Origin: a virus
IMG/VR virus record: IMGVR_UViG_3300042448_000406
Location: 1 to 22,445 of that record
Strand: one strand, 5' to 3'
DNA length: 22,445 nt
The notes under the pieces: model-generated
Database searches by the model: none
What the model was told of the DNA's origin: nothing
The model's input: the letters and a program-made list of their open reading frames with translations, nothing else
Position numbers and translations under genes: made by a program
Shown here: one piece after another, positions 13,103 to 22,270 of the stretch
Layout of the letters: each line of letters starts with the position of its first letter
Numbering within the stretch: the first letter of the stretch is position 1

Positions 13103-13357
13103 TCAGCACTTCCATGCACGAAGCGATTTGTTGATGCGGCTGTTGGGGTCTTTGGCGGTCTTGGCGCTGGTCAGCTTCTCTTTCATACCCTCCATGCGGG
13201 CACAGAACGAGTCGCGTCGTGGGCCACCCTCGGGTTGAGGAGCCTTGAGCCCCGGCTTGCCGGGGTTCGCCTTGTTGTAAGACGCACGCCCCTTGGCGTT
13301 GAGCCCGCCCTTTTCGGACTTGCCTTCTTTGCGTGTCCACGCTGGTGTCTTTGCCAT
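13103..13357 (-). CDS. Conserved small basic phage protein with SFCARM motif, 84 aa
   Basis: The ATG at 13357 is preferred because AGGAG is seven bases upstream; GTG at 13360 is only four bases from it. The ATG shares one base with the stop of the giant gene. The sequence starts MAKTPAWTRKEGKSEKGGLN, continues AKGRASYNKANPGKPGLKAP and has a conserved RRDSFCARMEGMKEKL block, ending INKSLRAWKC. AW-RKEGK-KGGLN-KGRASYN and SFCARM-GM, with a final W-C, are marks of a phage family of unknown function. Two cysteines are far apart. The gene contains a GC-rich inverted repeat (13250-13265) that also encodes NPGKPG. Confidence 0.8.
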   Translation of the reverse strand: MAKTPAWTRKEGKSEKGGLNAKGRASYNKANPGKPGLKAPQPEGGPRRDSFCARMEGMKEKLTSAKTAKDPNSRINKSLRAWKC

Positions 13358-16300
13358 CACTCTTCTCCTCTGGCTTTCGCCAACGCTTGTTGCATACGAT
13401 CTCGCAGGTCGTCGAGCTCTCTGTCCAGTGCCTCGTAGTCGGGGTAGCCTTTGCGGTACTCCTCACGCTTGGCCTTGGTCATTGCAGCCTTGTAGTCCTT
13501 CTTGATGTCCTTGAGCTCTTTGCTCTTGTAGAACGCAGCCTCGTCGACGTTGAACTGGTACAGGCCAAGTCCACCCAGTGTGCGTGCCAAGAACATAGAG
13601 CTCTTTTCGACACCTGTGGGGCCCATGGCACCGTCCTTCAGCTGACCGATCTGATCCCAGAACTTGGTCGTAACAACTGGCGGTGCCATTGTGTTGTATG
13701 CAGCCTTGCCTGTATTCACCAGCTTATCCCACTCTGTGTCTGTGGGGGCGTGCATGGGCTTGCCTGTGAAGGGGTCGTATCCGTTCATGGCGGAGATAAG
13801 CGTGACCAGTGGACCACCGGGACTGGCGAAACCGGGCAACCACGACTGACCTGCAAATGGAGACTCACCCGGCGCAGGCTGGAACAGCGACAGGAACGGG
13901 AGATACTTGCCGACGTTGAGGTAGGTTGGGTTCTGGTCATCACCAACAAATGGGATGCGCATGTGCATGTATGGGCCGAGGCCAAACAGCGAACGCTCAC
14001 GCAAATAGTCTGGCCCTTTCTTGCGCAGCTCATCATCTTCTTCCCCACCCAGCGCAGCTTGCATCAGCATCACCGATGCCATCATGTTAACAATGGCCCA
14101 AGGCTTGGTAACGGCGATACGACCGAGCACTGGCATGATCGCGTACGACCACGACACAAACGGTAGGAATGTCTGCCGAGCAGCGCGGATAGCACGAGCG
14201 TCGATGTCGTAGTCCAAGAACATTTTGCGAGAGGCCAGACCGATTTCTTCAAGTTGCTTGGCGTCGAGTTGTTTGGTGCCGTCGCGCAACTGTACGTTGC
14301 CAGCGGTTTCTAAGAACGCGGCAAAGCGGAACACGTTGTCTTCTGCTGCGTATATCTCTACAGCGTTGTCTTTCCAACCTGTCAACTTGGCTTTGGTCTG
14401 CTCAAACGCTGCCATAGAGGTCATGCGCTTAATGTATGACTGGTCGCTGGTGGGGGTGATGGACTCAGACAGGCGGTCGTAAACGCTGCCCTTGAGCTCA
14501 GAGTTTGTGAACTGGCCAAGCACAGCACCAGAGTTAAAGAACGCTTGCATCAGTGCGCGATCAGCGTCGGTCATTGAATCAGGGTTGCGCTCGAAGTTGG
14601 CGTACATACCTGCAGCGCGTTTGAGCGTGCCGAGGCGGATGCCGTGAAGAATCAACAGCGCGACGTTTGACAATACGTTGGTGACGTGCGTGCCGGGGTT
14701 CAGGACAGTCTTGGACTGCTTGAAAAACGCCATCAGTTCGTTGAACGACTTGAAGTTAACCGCTGGCGAGCGATCGTGCATGTCGATCATGGCATTCCAC
14801 ACAGGGCCCGGGATGATCTTCCCAGCAAGAGCTCCGTAGGTTGTGCCTTGTGGCAGCTGCACCCATGTGCCAGTGCGCTGTGTTTGCCAGCGCAGAGACT
14901 GCGACTTGGAAGCCTCGTCAGATACCTGCAGCACGTTGTTGAGTTCGAGCTTGCGATCGCCAAACACTTCGTTAATCTCGTCGACACTGTCAAAGGCAAC
15001 GGCTTCTGCTGTAGGCTTATCACCCTCACGACCAATAGAAGCAAGGTTGCCGAAGTACGTTGTGGCAGCATGCGCGTGAGCCAGCGCAGCCGTGGTGTTG
15101 ACCAGCGCCAGTGCAAGGTCTTCGCTCTTCAGGTTTTTCAAAGCATCCCGCGTGGTAATGCTGGATGAGAATTCAAAGTTGCCTTTGTCGGTGTCGTACT
15201 TTGAGAACTTCCAGATGCGTTTGGACTTGGAGTCAACTGCTGTACCTGAAGGTGTAACGCCGGTTTTGTCATACTGCGCTTTAGAAATAAAGCCAGCGGG
15301 CAGTCCCTTTTTGCCGAGCTTGTCTTCAAACAACTGATAGAGCAGTTGGTCTTGGTCGACAATACCCTCTGTGGTATCGAGGAACTGCTCGAACGCTTCG
15401 AGCGACTGATGCTGCTGTGTCTTCACGCCGACCATACTGGCGATCTTGCCAGCGCTGAGCGTAGAGCCTGCGACCTGACTGATGCTGGTGGGGTTGATGA
15501 TGTACTGCGTGAACGGCATGCTCTCAAAGGCACGGCGCTCTTTGGAGTTCGCAGGCAGTGTGCTGATGTACTGCTGCATCAAGCCTTTGAGGTTGTCAGC
15601 AATGGCCTTGAACCCAGAGGCGTTCTCGATGCCAGCAAACGCTTTAGTGTTGCCGTCCATGTAGTCCAAGAATGGCTCACGCAGCTCAGGACGAGCAGCG
15701 ATGGTGGTTGCAATCTTCTCCATCTGCAAATGGCCAGTCTGGGCCAAGAACTTGTAGTTGTCAATCGCTGCCACAGTGACAGGAGAGTTGCTAAAGTTCG
15801 AGTTAAACTGCATGATGACGCGCTCAAGCGTCGGCACTTCCTTGCGGATGTAGTTCGCCAGCTTCGCGCCGTTCTTTGCAATGCTTGCTGTAAGCGGCAG
15901 GTCTTTGCCATTGACGCGACCAAGGCCAACGAGCTCAAACACAAGCTGTGTGGGTGTCTTGAACTTACCGGGACCGTTGGCGAATGCAGTGGCGTCAGCA
16001 AAGCCGACCTGCTGCGCAGCAGCGTCGATCGTCGGCGCGGTCGTGGGGTCGATAGACTGCACTGTAGCTTTTAGGATTTTGCCGGTGGCTTTTCCAGTCT
16101 GCTGGGTTTCAGCGGCCTGCTGAAGCAAGCGGAAGCTGCCCATGAGCACGTCGCTGGCTACTGAGTCCTTGACACCCAACATGCGGCGCACGGTAGCCAG
16201 TATCATGTTCCAGACGTCCTTGGCAGCTTGCACGAATGACGTGGGAGTACCTTTGGATGGCATAGCTTCCAACGCCTTGCGGAACTCGACCAGCGTGTTG

Positions 16301-19300
16301 CCATAGGAAATCAGTTCCAGCACAGCGTCCAGTTCGCGTTTACCTGCGACCAGATCGGCCAGCACCTTCTGCACTTCAGCGGCTTTCTCGCTGAGTTTGG
16401 CAGTGTCGTACTTTACAACTTGATTCACCGCTTTAAGCAACTGACGAACAACCGGGTCTTTTGGGTTGCTGTGCACAAACCATTGCAAGGCGGCATGCAA
16501 CGCCTCATGCAACGCAACTTCTGGAGAAGCTGTAGGTGACATGGTCACCGTGTTGTTCTTTGGATTGAACTGTGACTTACCCTCGGCGAAGACAACCTTC
16601 GGTGGGTTCTTAGTGTTCTTGAAAACTTCGGACACGGCCTTGGCAATCATGCGCTCGAACGGTGTGCCACTGCTGCGGATGTAGTTCAGCACGCCTTGGA
16701 AGCCAGTGTCGGCCTTGGTGTACTTGTTGACCGCGTAGCCGTACTTGGCAGCACGCTCCAGCGGCTGCTCGAAGCCTTGTTGCTGTTCTTCTTTTGACGT
16801 GCGGACTTCGCCGCCACGAACATCCAGAACGTCTTTGCCAGTGCGGAACGTACCACGTTTAGCAGCGGCCCAGCCTTGCGACAGGCCGAGGTCGAGCTTT
16901 TCAAGGGCTTTGATTTCTGCCGCGATTTCAGCAGCACGGGCACCCATCTCTTCGTCTATGGTGACATTGCTCTCGCGCTCGGTATCATCCTGCATCTCGC
17001 CAAGGGTTCCAAGTTCACGGTCGAGTTCCGCTTTGCGGGCAGCGATCTTGTCTTTGTTCAGGCGGATCAGAGCTTCGACGTTCTTGGCCGAGTTGCCAGC
17101 GGCTTGACCTAGCGCAGTCAATGCGGTTTGCACATCGCGCCAAGACTTCTCGACGTTGGCAACGCTCTCACCTGCGCGGGCCTCAGCTTGTGCCTGTTCT
17201 CCTTTTTGTGGGAATTTCTTGGTGGACTTGAGCGTGGTGCGGCTCTCGGACGGCACCATGTTGCCAGCGGCGTTCAGGTACTTGCCGTAGGCTTCGCCAA
17301 AGGCGCGAGCGGCTTGCGCCAGTTTGCCACCCTGCTCGTCACGGCTCTTTTTGCCAGTCAGGAACGCATCGCGGGCTGCACCAAGAACTTTGGCTGCAAA
17401 CGTGGGACGACCGCCGACGTTAATGCGTCCGCCTTGGACAGAAGCGTTAAGATTCTCAGCGGCACCACCTAGAATTGGGCGGAGACCCAGCTCGTCAATA
17501 GTTTTCTGCGCACTCGCATCATCTTCTTCTACGACTTGGGCTGCAGGGGCTGCTGGTGCTTTCGCTCGCTGCGTTTCTGCTTTGACGGCTTGAGGGGCTT
17601 GAGTGCCACTGGGTTCTCCGGTAGTTGCGGTAGAAGAAACACCCGCTGCAGGTTGTGCAGCGGGCAAAGCGGCGGCAACTGCAGTTGGAGCGCCGACAGG
17701 AGTAACGGGGGTGCCGCTGCGTTGAGCTGCGCGGTCGATTGTGCGCTGGACTACGGCGGAAATACTTGCGCGTTCTGCGTCAGTCTCAGCAATACCGAAG
17801 ATGGCGTTGGCCTGCTTAACGATACGGTTCTCGTCGGCAGTCAGGGTGACACCAGCAGGGACTGTGGGCAATGCCGACCGAGAGATGTCAGGACCAGCAA
17901 GAGCAGCTTGTTGCGCAGGCGTCAGTTCACCCGACACTGGGCGTGGTACATCTGGACCAGCAAGAGCGGCCTGTTGAGCAGGCGTCAGTTCACCCGACAC
18001 TGGGCGTGGAATATCAGGGCCAGCGAGAGCGGCCTGTTGGCCGGGGGTCAACTCACCCGACACTGGACTCGGCGCAGTCTGTGGGCCACGAAGTGCCTGT
18101 TGTTGCAGCGGTGTAAGCGCGGCTGCGCCACCTGTGATTGGCTGCGGAACATTGGTGGGCCCTTCAAGCGCAGCTTGCCGCATTGGGGTCATGCCCGGTA
18201 TCTGTGGGCCGAGCAGAGCTTCACGCTGCATGGGTGTTAGGCCAGCTGCGCCACCTGTGACCGGGCGCGGTGCGTTAGGGCCAGCCAATGCCAAACGCTG
18301 CATGTCTGTGAGTTCACCAGTGACTGGGCGTCCAGCAGACTGTGCCAAATCAATCTCGGATACTGGTGTAAATGCTTCGTCGCCCAGTGGTGCTGGGCGA
18401 CGACTCTGAATGTCTTGCAAGCGCTGGGCAGCTTGCTGGGGAGTCATCAAGACGTTGCTGCCACCAGTCAGGTCGGTTTCGCCTTCTGCGCCTGTGGAGG
18501 GCTGGTCTGAGGTGATGGTGCCGTCTGGCTGGATGGTGACTGTGGGCTCTGCTGGGCGCGTACCGGCGAGCGTAGACAAGCCAGCACGCACAGTGCCGCC
18601 GCCCAAGAAGCCCTTAGCACCTGCAACACCGTACTCGTTCAAGGCCTCTGGGCTTGTCAGATCAGCAGTCTGTCCGGTAACACCGTAGCGCTCCAGACCA
18701 GTCTGCGGCAACTCAGTAATGGCTTCTTCCAAACCACCACGGACAAACTGTTTAGCAGCGTTCTTTGTAAAGCCTGTGCCAGCTGCACGGGCGAGGAACT
18801 CGGTGCCTTCGCCAGCCACACGCAGGGCTACACGTTCAGCACCACCGAAACGTTCCAGCAGCGCCGCAGGGATGGTAACTGCCAGTGCGCGACCACGCTC
18901 GTCAATGCCTTGTTCACGCTGTCCCGTGCGAACGCCACCGTATGTCTGCACTGCAGTAGGGAGGAGGCCACCGACAAAGCCACCAACAGCAGCGCCAATA
19001 GGGCCAGCGACGAGGCCACCGCCAATAGCACCCAGTGCACGACCACCCAAGGCCAAGCCCACTTGCGGGGCTACTTCGCCGACAGCTTCTCGTGCAGTTG
19101 TAAAGGGGCGGGACAGAACATCGTCAAACGTCTGAATCTCGCTGGGGTTACGTCGTACAACGTCAGCACCATACTGCTCGACTGCACCGCCTACGCCTTC
19201 AGCACCAAGGTCACGCAGCGTAGAACCAGCACCAGACACGAATTGCCCAGACGCACGCCGTATATCAGACATGAGTCCGGGGGCGTTGGGGCGCTCTGTG

Positions 19301-19437
19301 GGCTCTGGCGTAGCTGGCGCATAGTACGACAAAGGCTTGAGGCGGCTGTATCTTGTAGGGTCAAACTTGTTCTCGGTGGGTTCACCACTGCTAGTACCTG
19401 CACTACCCTTGCCGTAGTAACCGTCGAGAATGCCCAT
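13357..19437 (-). CDS. Giant polyvalent/ejection-type virion protein with HExxH protease motif
   Basis: A 2026-residue protein, preceded by AAGGA. Residues 126-168 are Gly/Ala-rich and hydrophobic, able to insert in a membrane. Residues 370-519 are seven repeats built on P-V-S/T-G-x-LTPxQQxAL-x-GP, followed by an Ala/Pro-rich linker. A coiled-coil region (about 740-860) precedes PEVALHEALHAAL with H977-E978-x2-H981, a zincin zinc-protease motif. The C-terminal half has VLNPGTHVTNVLSNVALL (near 1580) and later hydrophobic stretches, resembling large polyvalent-protein regions (LPD38-like, from memory), and ends in a charged coiled coil. Its rank after 316- and 613-residue proteins parallels T7 gp14-15-16, so I infer a protein packaged in the capsid and ejected with DNA. 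No lytic transglycosylase motif of the T7 gp16 kind was found. Antisense frames over it are shadows. Confidence 0.88.
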   Translation of the reverse strand: MGILDGYYGKGSAGTSSGEPTENKFDPTRYSRLKPLSYYAPATPEPTERPNAPGLMSDIRRASGQFVSGAGSTLRDLGAEGVGGAVEQYGADVVRRNPSEIQTFDDVLSRPFTTAREAVGEVAPQVGLALGGRALGAIGGGLVAGPIGAAVGGFVGGLLPTAVQTYGGVRTGQREQGIDERGRALAVTIPAALLERFGGAERVALRVAGEGTEFLARAAGTGFTKNAAKQFVRGGLEEAITELPQTGLERYGVTGQTADLTSPEALNEYGVAGAKGFLGGGTVRAGLSTLAGTRPAEPTVTIQPDGTITSDQPSTGAEGETDLTGGSNVLMTPQQAAQRLQDIQSRRPAPLGDEAFTPVSEIDLAQSAGRPVTGELTDMQRLALAGPNAPRPVTGGAAGLTPMQREALLGPQIPGMTPMRQAALEGPTNVPQPITGGAAALTPLQQQALRGPQTAPSPVSGELTPGQQAALAGPDIPRPVSGELTPAQQAALAGPDVPRPVSGELTPAQQAALAGPDISRSALPTVPAGVTLTADENRIVKQANAIFGIAETDAERASISAVVQRTIDRAAQRSGTPVTPVGAPTAVAAALPAAQPAAGVSSTATTGEPSGTQAPQAVKAETQRAKAPAAPAAQVVEEDDASAQKTIDELGLRPILGGAAENLNASVQGGRINVGGRPTFAAKVLGAARDAFLTGKKSRDEQGGKLAQAARAFGEAYGKYLNAAGNMVPSESRTTLKSTKKFPQKGEQAQAEARAGESVANVEKSWRDVQTALTALGQAAGNSAKNVEALIRLNKDKIAARKAELDRELGTLGEMQDDTERESNVTIDEEMGARAAEIAAEIKALEKLDLGLSQGWAAAKRGTFRTGKDVLDVRGGEVRTSKEEQQQGFEQPLERAAKYGYAVNKYTKADTGFQGVLNYIRSSGTPFERMIAKAVSEVFKNTKNPPKVVFAEGKSQFNPKNNTVTMSPTASPEVALHEALHAALQWFVHSNPKDPVVRQLLKAVNQVVKYDTAKLSEKAAEVQKVLADLVAGKRELDAVLELISYGNTLVEFRKALEAMPSKGTPTSFVQAAKDVWNMILATVRRMLGVKDSVASDVLMGSFRLLQQAAETQQTGKATGKILKATVQSIDPTTAPTIDAAAQQVGFADATAFANGPGKFKTPTQLVFELVGLGRVNGKDLPLTASIAKNGAKLANYIRKEVPTLERVIMQFNSNFSNSPVTVAAIDNYKFLAQTGHLQMEKIATTIAARPELREPFLDYMDGNTKAFAGIENASGFKAIADNLKGLMQQYISTLPANSKERRAFESMPFTQYIINPTSISQVAGSTLSAGKIASMVGVKTQQHQSLEAFEQFLDTTEGIVDQDQLLYQLFEDKLGKKGLPAGFISKAQYDKTGVTPSGTAVDSKSKRIWKFSKYDTDKGNFEFSSSITTRDALKNLKSEDLALALVNTTAALAHAHAATTYFGNLASIGREGDKPTAEAVAFDSVDEINEVFGDRKLELNNVLQVSDEASKSQSLRWQTQRTGTWVQLPQGTTYGALAGKIIPGPVWNAMIDMHDRSPAVNFKSFNELMAFFKQSKTVLNPGTHVTNVLSNVALLILHGIRLGTLKRAAGMYANFERNPDSMTDADRALMQAFFNSGAVLGQFTNSELKGSVYDRLSESITPTSDQSYIKRMTSMAAFEQTKAKLTGWKDNAVEIYAAEDNVFRFAAFLETAGNVQLRDGTKQLDAKQLEEIGLASRKMFLDYDIDARAIRAARQTFLPFVSWSYAIMPVLGRIAVTKPWAIVNMMASVMLMQAALGGEEDDELRKKGPDYLRERSLFGLGPYMHMRIPFVGDDQNPTYLNVGKYLPFLSLFQPAPGESPFAGQSWLPGFASPGGPLVTLISAMNGYDPFTGKPMHAPTDTEWDKLVNTGKAAYNTMAPPVVTTKFWDQIGQLKDGAMGPTGVEKSSMFLARTLGGLGLYQFNVDEAAFYKSKELKDIKKDYKAAMTKAKREEYRKGYPDYEALDRELDDLRDRMQQALAKARGEE
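17881..18330 (-). repeat. Seven degenerate tandem repeats inside the giant protein gene
   Basis: Units of mostly 63 bases (21 residues, ranging 17-25) encode residues 370-519. The three C-terminal units (17891-17953, 17954-18016, 18017-18079) are closest; the first two differ at about six of 63 bases. The older units have drifted and carry GGAA insertions. The encoded core is LTPxQQxAL-x-GP. Recent duplication at one end and drift at the other suggests active expansion by slippage or unequal recombination. Confidence 0.9.
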
Positions 19438-19472
19438 GATGTGTCCTTATATAGCGCCGCGTTGGCCCTAGT

Positions 19473-21314
19473 TTACCGGATGTTGCGCTCTATGGCTTGG
19501 AGTTCAATTGCTTGGTCTCTAGGTAATTGCGTGCGTACGCTATTGTATTTGCGACTTAACTCTACAGGGGTAAGCGCCTTTGCGTCAGATGCGAACTCCG
19601 TAGCCAGTATGCGTTGTGCTTGTGATGCAAGACGCGCACTCTCGGCCTGTGTAGCTACAACCTGCTCTCGTGCTTCTAGCGCTTTGGCTGCACGACTACC
19701 TGCTGGTGGAACATACGGCACTGGCTGTGCACCATTTGTAAGGCCTCTGGTCGGCTGTGACTGCGTGGCCGAAGGCGCAGCAGCAGCACTTGCGGGCATC
19801 TTCACTCCGGCCTCAACAAACAAGGGAGCCAATGCTGCGTCTGTGTAGCCAAGTTCAGTCTTGAGGTACGTGACAAGCTGTGGCAGGTTACCTTTTTTGG
19901 CTTCGTCCTTGATGCCGCTTACGATTTCAGTCTGGTCACGGGAGGCCTGTTTGGTCTTGCCAAAATCTGCAAACACTTTATCGACTCGCGCAAGGCCTTC
20001 TTCTGCTTTTAGCGTACCTTCCTTGACAGCGGACGTAATTACATCCAGTTGTGCCTTGAGCCGTGGGGAGTCAGCTTTGTCTAACCCGCCCAGCGACTCA
20101 ATCATGGCGGGGGTTACGTTGACCCCCAGACGTTTGAGGCCCGCCACATTTTTTTCGAGCGGGCTAGTTTTGTCCTGCTCAGCTTGACGCTTTTCAGTAC
20201 GTTCTTGCAGGTTAAACCGTTTCAAGTCCAGATTGTTCTTAAATTCGTTCTGGCTATAGTTGTACAACGCCATAGGGTCTTTGAACGAGTTCAGCGCAGC
20301 GAGCAACTCGTTTGCGCCACCCTTAATTACCTTGTCAGGCATGGGTTCACCATCGTCTCGCACACGAGAAACTGTAATGGCACCTGTCTTGGGGTCAGTC
20401 TTCATGCCCGTTACTTTTGCGCCGTCTAACACGTATCGGTCATAAAACGCTACAGCAGGAGTAAGGTCGCCCGCAGCGATGGCAGCTGCCACAGCGCCCA
20501 GTTGAGAGTTACGTTGCGTCTCATCGAGCTTGATCTGGTTGACCGCAAAGCCTTGGTAATCCTTCAGAGACTCTGTAGCTTCTTTGGCAAGACCGGCTTT
20601 TTGCAAAGCTGTTGCGCGGTACTGCAGCGCCGCGATGTTGTCATCCATCGTAGGTTGGCGAGGCTCATTAGTAGCTGGGTCAATAAGCCTGTTAGCCTGC
20701 CACTTACCAACTTCAGTGTCGACATCCTCAAGTTTCTTTGTCCGCACTTGGTTGCGGTTCATCTCAGTAATTTGGCCTTCTGTCAAAAGACCTTGCCGCT
20801 GCATTTGTGCTTCTTGCTCAGGGCGAATGCGGGCTTGATACGCCTGCTCGTCCATCTCACGGCGCATACGCATTGCAGCCACAGGGTCACGCTCGGCGAT
20901 CACATTGGCAGCGGCAGCATAACGAGCGGTATCAATTTCCTGCTGCGTTGGCATGCGGCTAAAAGTCTGACCGCCAAGGCCATACTGGGTGCCTCCAACG
21001 CTCTGGCCTACATAGGGCATCTGAGGAGCGACTGAAGCATCTAAGGGTCTTTCCGCAGGGTTGCTCGAAAAAAGACCTGTACGGTTTTGTACCGAGTCCA
21101 CTGTGGCAAAATCTCTTGCGTCTTGGTCGGCAATTGATTGTGTGTAAGCCTGTGCGCGACCTAGCTCATCTTGGGTAGCTGGACGAGGCGCAATCTCTTG
21201 GGGTGTGAGCCCCATGGCTTCGCGCAGACGTTTGCGTTCCTGATCTTCCTCGCGCATCTTGAGACCGCGCTCGACGGCGGAAGCACCTACTTGAAAGCCT
21301 GCTGCGAATCCCAT
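19473..21314 (-). CDS. Helical structural-type protein, probable ejection protein, 613 aa
   Basis: The ATG at 21314 follows GGAGG; the stop lies 35 bases before the giant gene. The N-terminus MGFAAGFQVGASAVERGLKM is a small-residue amphipathic segment, a start often seen in phage virion proteins. The rest is almost entirely predicted helix rich in Ala, Gln, Glu, Arg (for instance AMRMRREMDEQAYQARIRPE), with a Pro/Ala linker near 500-545 and a helical C-terminus. No enzyme motif is visible. A tape-measure role is unlikely at this length without long hydrophobic repeats. Size and place, between an S74 protein and a giant protein, resemble T7 gp15, so an internal virion/ejection role is inferred with moderate confidence. 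Confidence 0.8.
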   Translation of the reverse strand: MGFAAGFQVGASAVERGLKMREEDQERKRLREAMGLTPQEIAPRPATQDELGRAQAYTQSIADQDARDFATVDSVQNRTGLFSSNPAERPLDASVAPQMPYVGQSVGGTQYGLGGQTFSRMPTQQEIDTARYAAAANVIAERDPVAAMRMRREMDEQAYQARIRPEQEAQMQRQGLLTEGQITEMNRNQVRTKKLEDVDTEVGKWQANRLIDPATNEPRQPTMDDNIAALQYRATALQKAGLAKEATESLKDYQGFAVNQIKLDETQRNSQLGAVAAAIAAGDLTPAVAFYDRYVLDGAKVTGMKTDPKTGAITVSRVRDDGEPMPDKVIKGGANELLAALNSFKDPMALYNYSQNEFKNNLDLKRFNLQERTEKRQAEQDKTSPLEKNVAGLKRLGVNVTPAMIESLGGLDKADSPRLKAQLDVITSAVKEGTLKAEEGLARVDKVFADFGKTKQASRDQTEIVSGIKDEAKKGNLPQLVTYLKTELGYTDAALAPLFVEAGVKMPASAAAAPSATQSQPTRGLTNGAQPVPYVPPAGSRAAKALEAREQVVATQAESARLASQAQRILATEFASDAKALTPVELSRKYNSVRTQLPRDQAIELQAIERNIR

Positions 21315-21316
21315 GA

Positions 21317-22267
21317 TTAAACCTCCACCATTTCGATGCCGAGACCGGCGTAGTTGACTGCCTTGTAGCCGTCTGGCATGTCAAAGACCATGTCAGGGAA
21401 TTTCTGCTCGACGTCGTCTGCCATGACACCCAAGAAACGGCGACCTGAACCGTTGATGTACTCGAACTCATACAGTGGCAGCATTGTGCGCTCATCACGA
21501 CCAACCAGCTCAATGTTTTCCTTGAGGCGGCGGTCAGAGAACTTGAGTGCGGCTGTTGTACCAGCGCCCACCAAAGCACCGGTGACTTCAGCTTCGGCTG
21601 CTTGGCCAGCGTTAAATTGGCTTACTTGGTTGCTAAGAATACCGCCGTACGTCTGGCCAGCCTGACCCATACCCTGCATGTACTGACCGCCCGGAGCCAT
21701 TGAGGTGTTGAGGCCCGCAGACCCTGCGCTAGTAGCGCCTCCATAAGCAGCATTTGCGGCACCAGCAAGACCACGGCCAAGGCCTGTAACTTCGAGGCGA
21801 CGTGCATAGCCCATCTGCTCAGCTTGGCTTCGCGCACTGGTTTGGGCACCAGCACTAGCAGAAGCCAGTCGCAGTGCGTTGGCGTTCATGTTTGAAATGG
21901 CAGCGCCCGAGTTGGGGTTGATACCACGGCGAGCCATCTCACGATTGCTTTGGCCCTGAGCACCTTGGAACGCTTGCTGCACATCAGCGGCTGCTCTTTG
22001 TGCCATCTGCGACCGGTAAGCCTCAGTATTAAAATTCTCCGCGTCCCTGACCAGCCCCTGCTCAAGCGGTCGGAACGTATTTACGTTGTAGTCGTAGTAT
22101 TCCTTTGCCTGCTGCATTTGCTGTTGTTGCGCTGCTATCTGTTGATTAGCAATACCTTGCGCCAAAGGCTTCATTTCAGCGTACTGCATCTTGGCAAAGT
22201 CGAGCTGTTCCCGGCCAAGCTGCTGCATTGGCCCGTAGTCGGGTGCTGGTTGCGATTTACCGCCCAT
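21317..22267 (-). CDS. Virion-type protein with C-terminal S74 self-cleaving chaperone domain
   Basis: A 316-residue protein with AAGGAG six bases before its ATG. Residues 1-110 are Gln-rich helix (QQLGREQLDFAKMQYAEMKP, QQIAAQQQQMQQAKEYYDYN). About 150-230 is Gly/Ala/Ser-rich and flexible. Residues 244-316 form a Peptidase_S74 intramolecular chaperone: SDRRLKENI (catalytic S244-D245 dyad), LYEFEYINGSGRRFLGVMAD, then YKAVNYAGLGIEM. In the known family, this domain trimerises, helps folding of the preceding part and cuts itself off at the serine. Cleavage would remove about 73 residues. S74 usually ends tail fibres and spikes, but here the N-terminal part is not beta-helical, and the next genes are ejection-type. 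It may be a small internal or tail-tip protein. Confidence 0.85.
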   Translation of the reverse strand: MGGKSQPAPDYGPMQQLGREQLDFAKMQYAEMKPLAQGIANQQIAAQQQQMQQAKEYYDYNVNTFRPLEQGLVRDAENFNTEAYRSQMAQRAAADVQQAFQGAQGQSNREMARRGINPNSGAAISNMNANALRLASASAGAQTSARSQAEQMGYARRLEVTGLGRGLAGAANAAYGGATSAGSAGLNTSMAPGGQYMQGMGQAGQTYGGILSNQVSQFNAGQAAEAEVTGALVGAGTTAALKFSDRRLKENIELVGRDERTMLPLYEFEYINGSGRRFLGVMADDVEQKFPDMVFDMPDGYKAVNYAGLGIEMVEV

Positions 22268-22270
22268 GAT

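Noticed and set aside
13250-13265. GC-rich inverted repeat CCCCGG-CTTG-CCGGGG with nearly the same stem as the terminator at 8659-8676
   Set aside because: It lies within a coding region, where it encodes NPGKPG, and has only TT before CGCC on the plus strand and no T-run on the minus strand. It could slow plus-strand read-through, but it is not a supported terminator.
13333-14166. Long plus-strand frame opposite the giant protein gene
   Set aside because: Composition is Cys/His/Trp-rich and lacks domain patterns; it is a shadow of codon bias in the 2026-residue gene. The same holds for the frames at 15346-16074, 17536-18240 and 18910-19848.
20140-20165. A7 run in the 613-residue gene as a programmed frameshift site
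   Set aside because: A slippery A-AAA-AAT reading exists, but the frame stays open on both sides, no overlapping alternative product is evident and no stimulatory structure was noticed.
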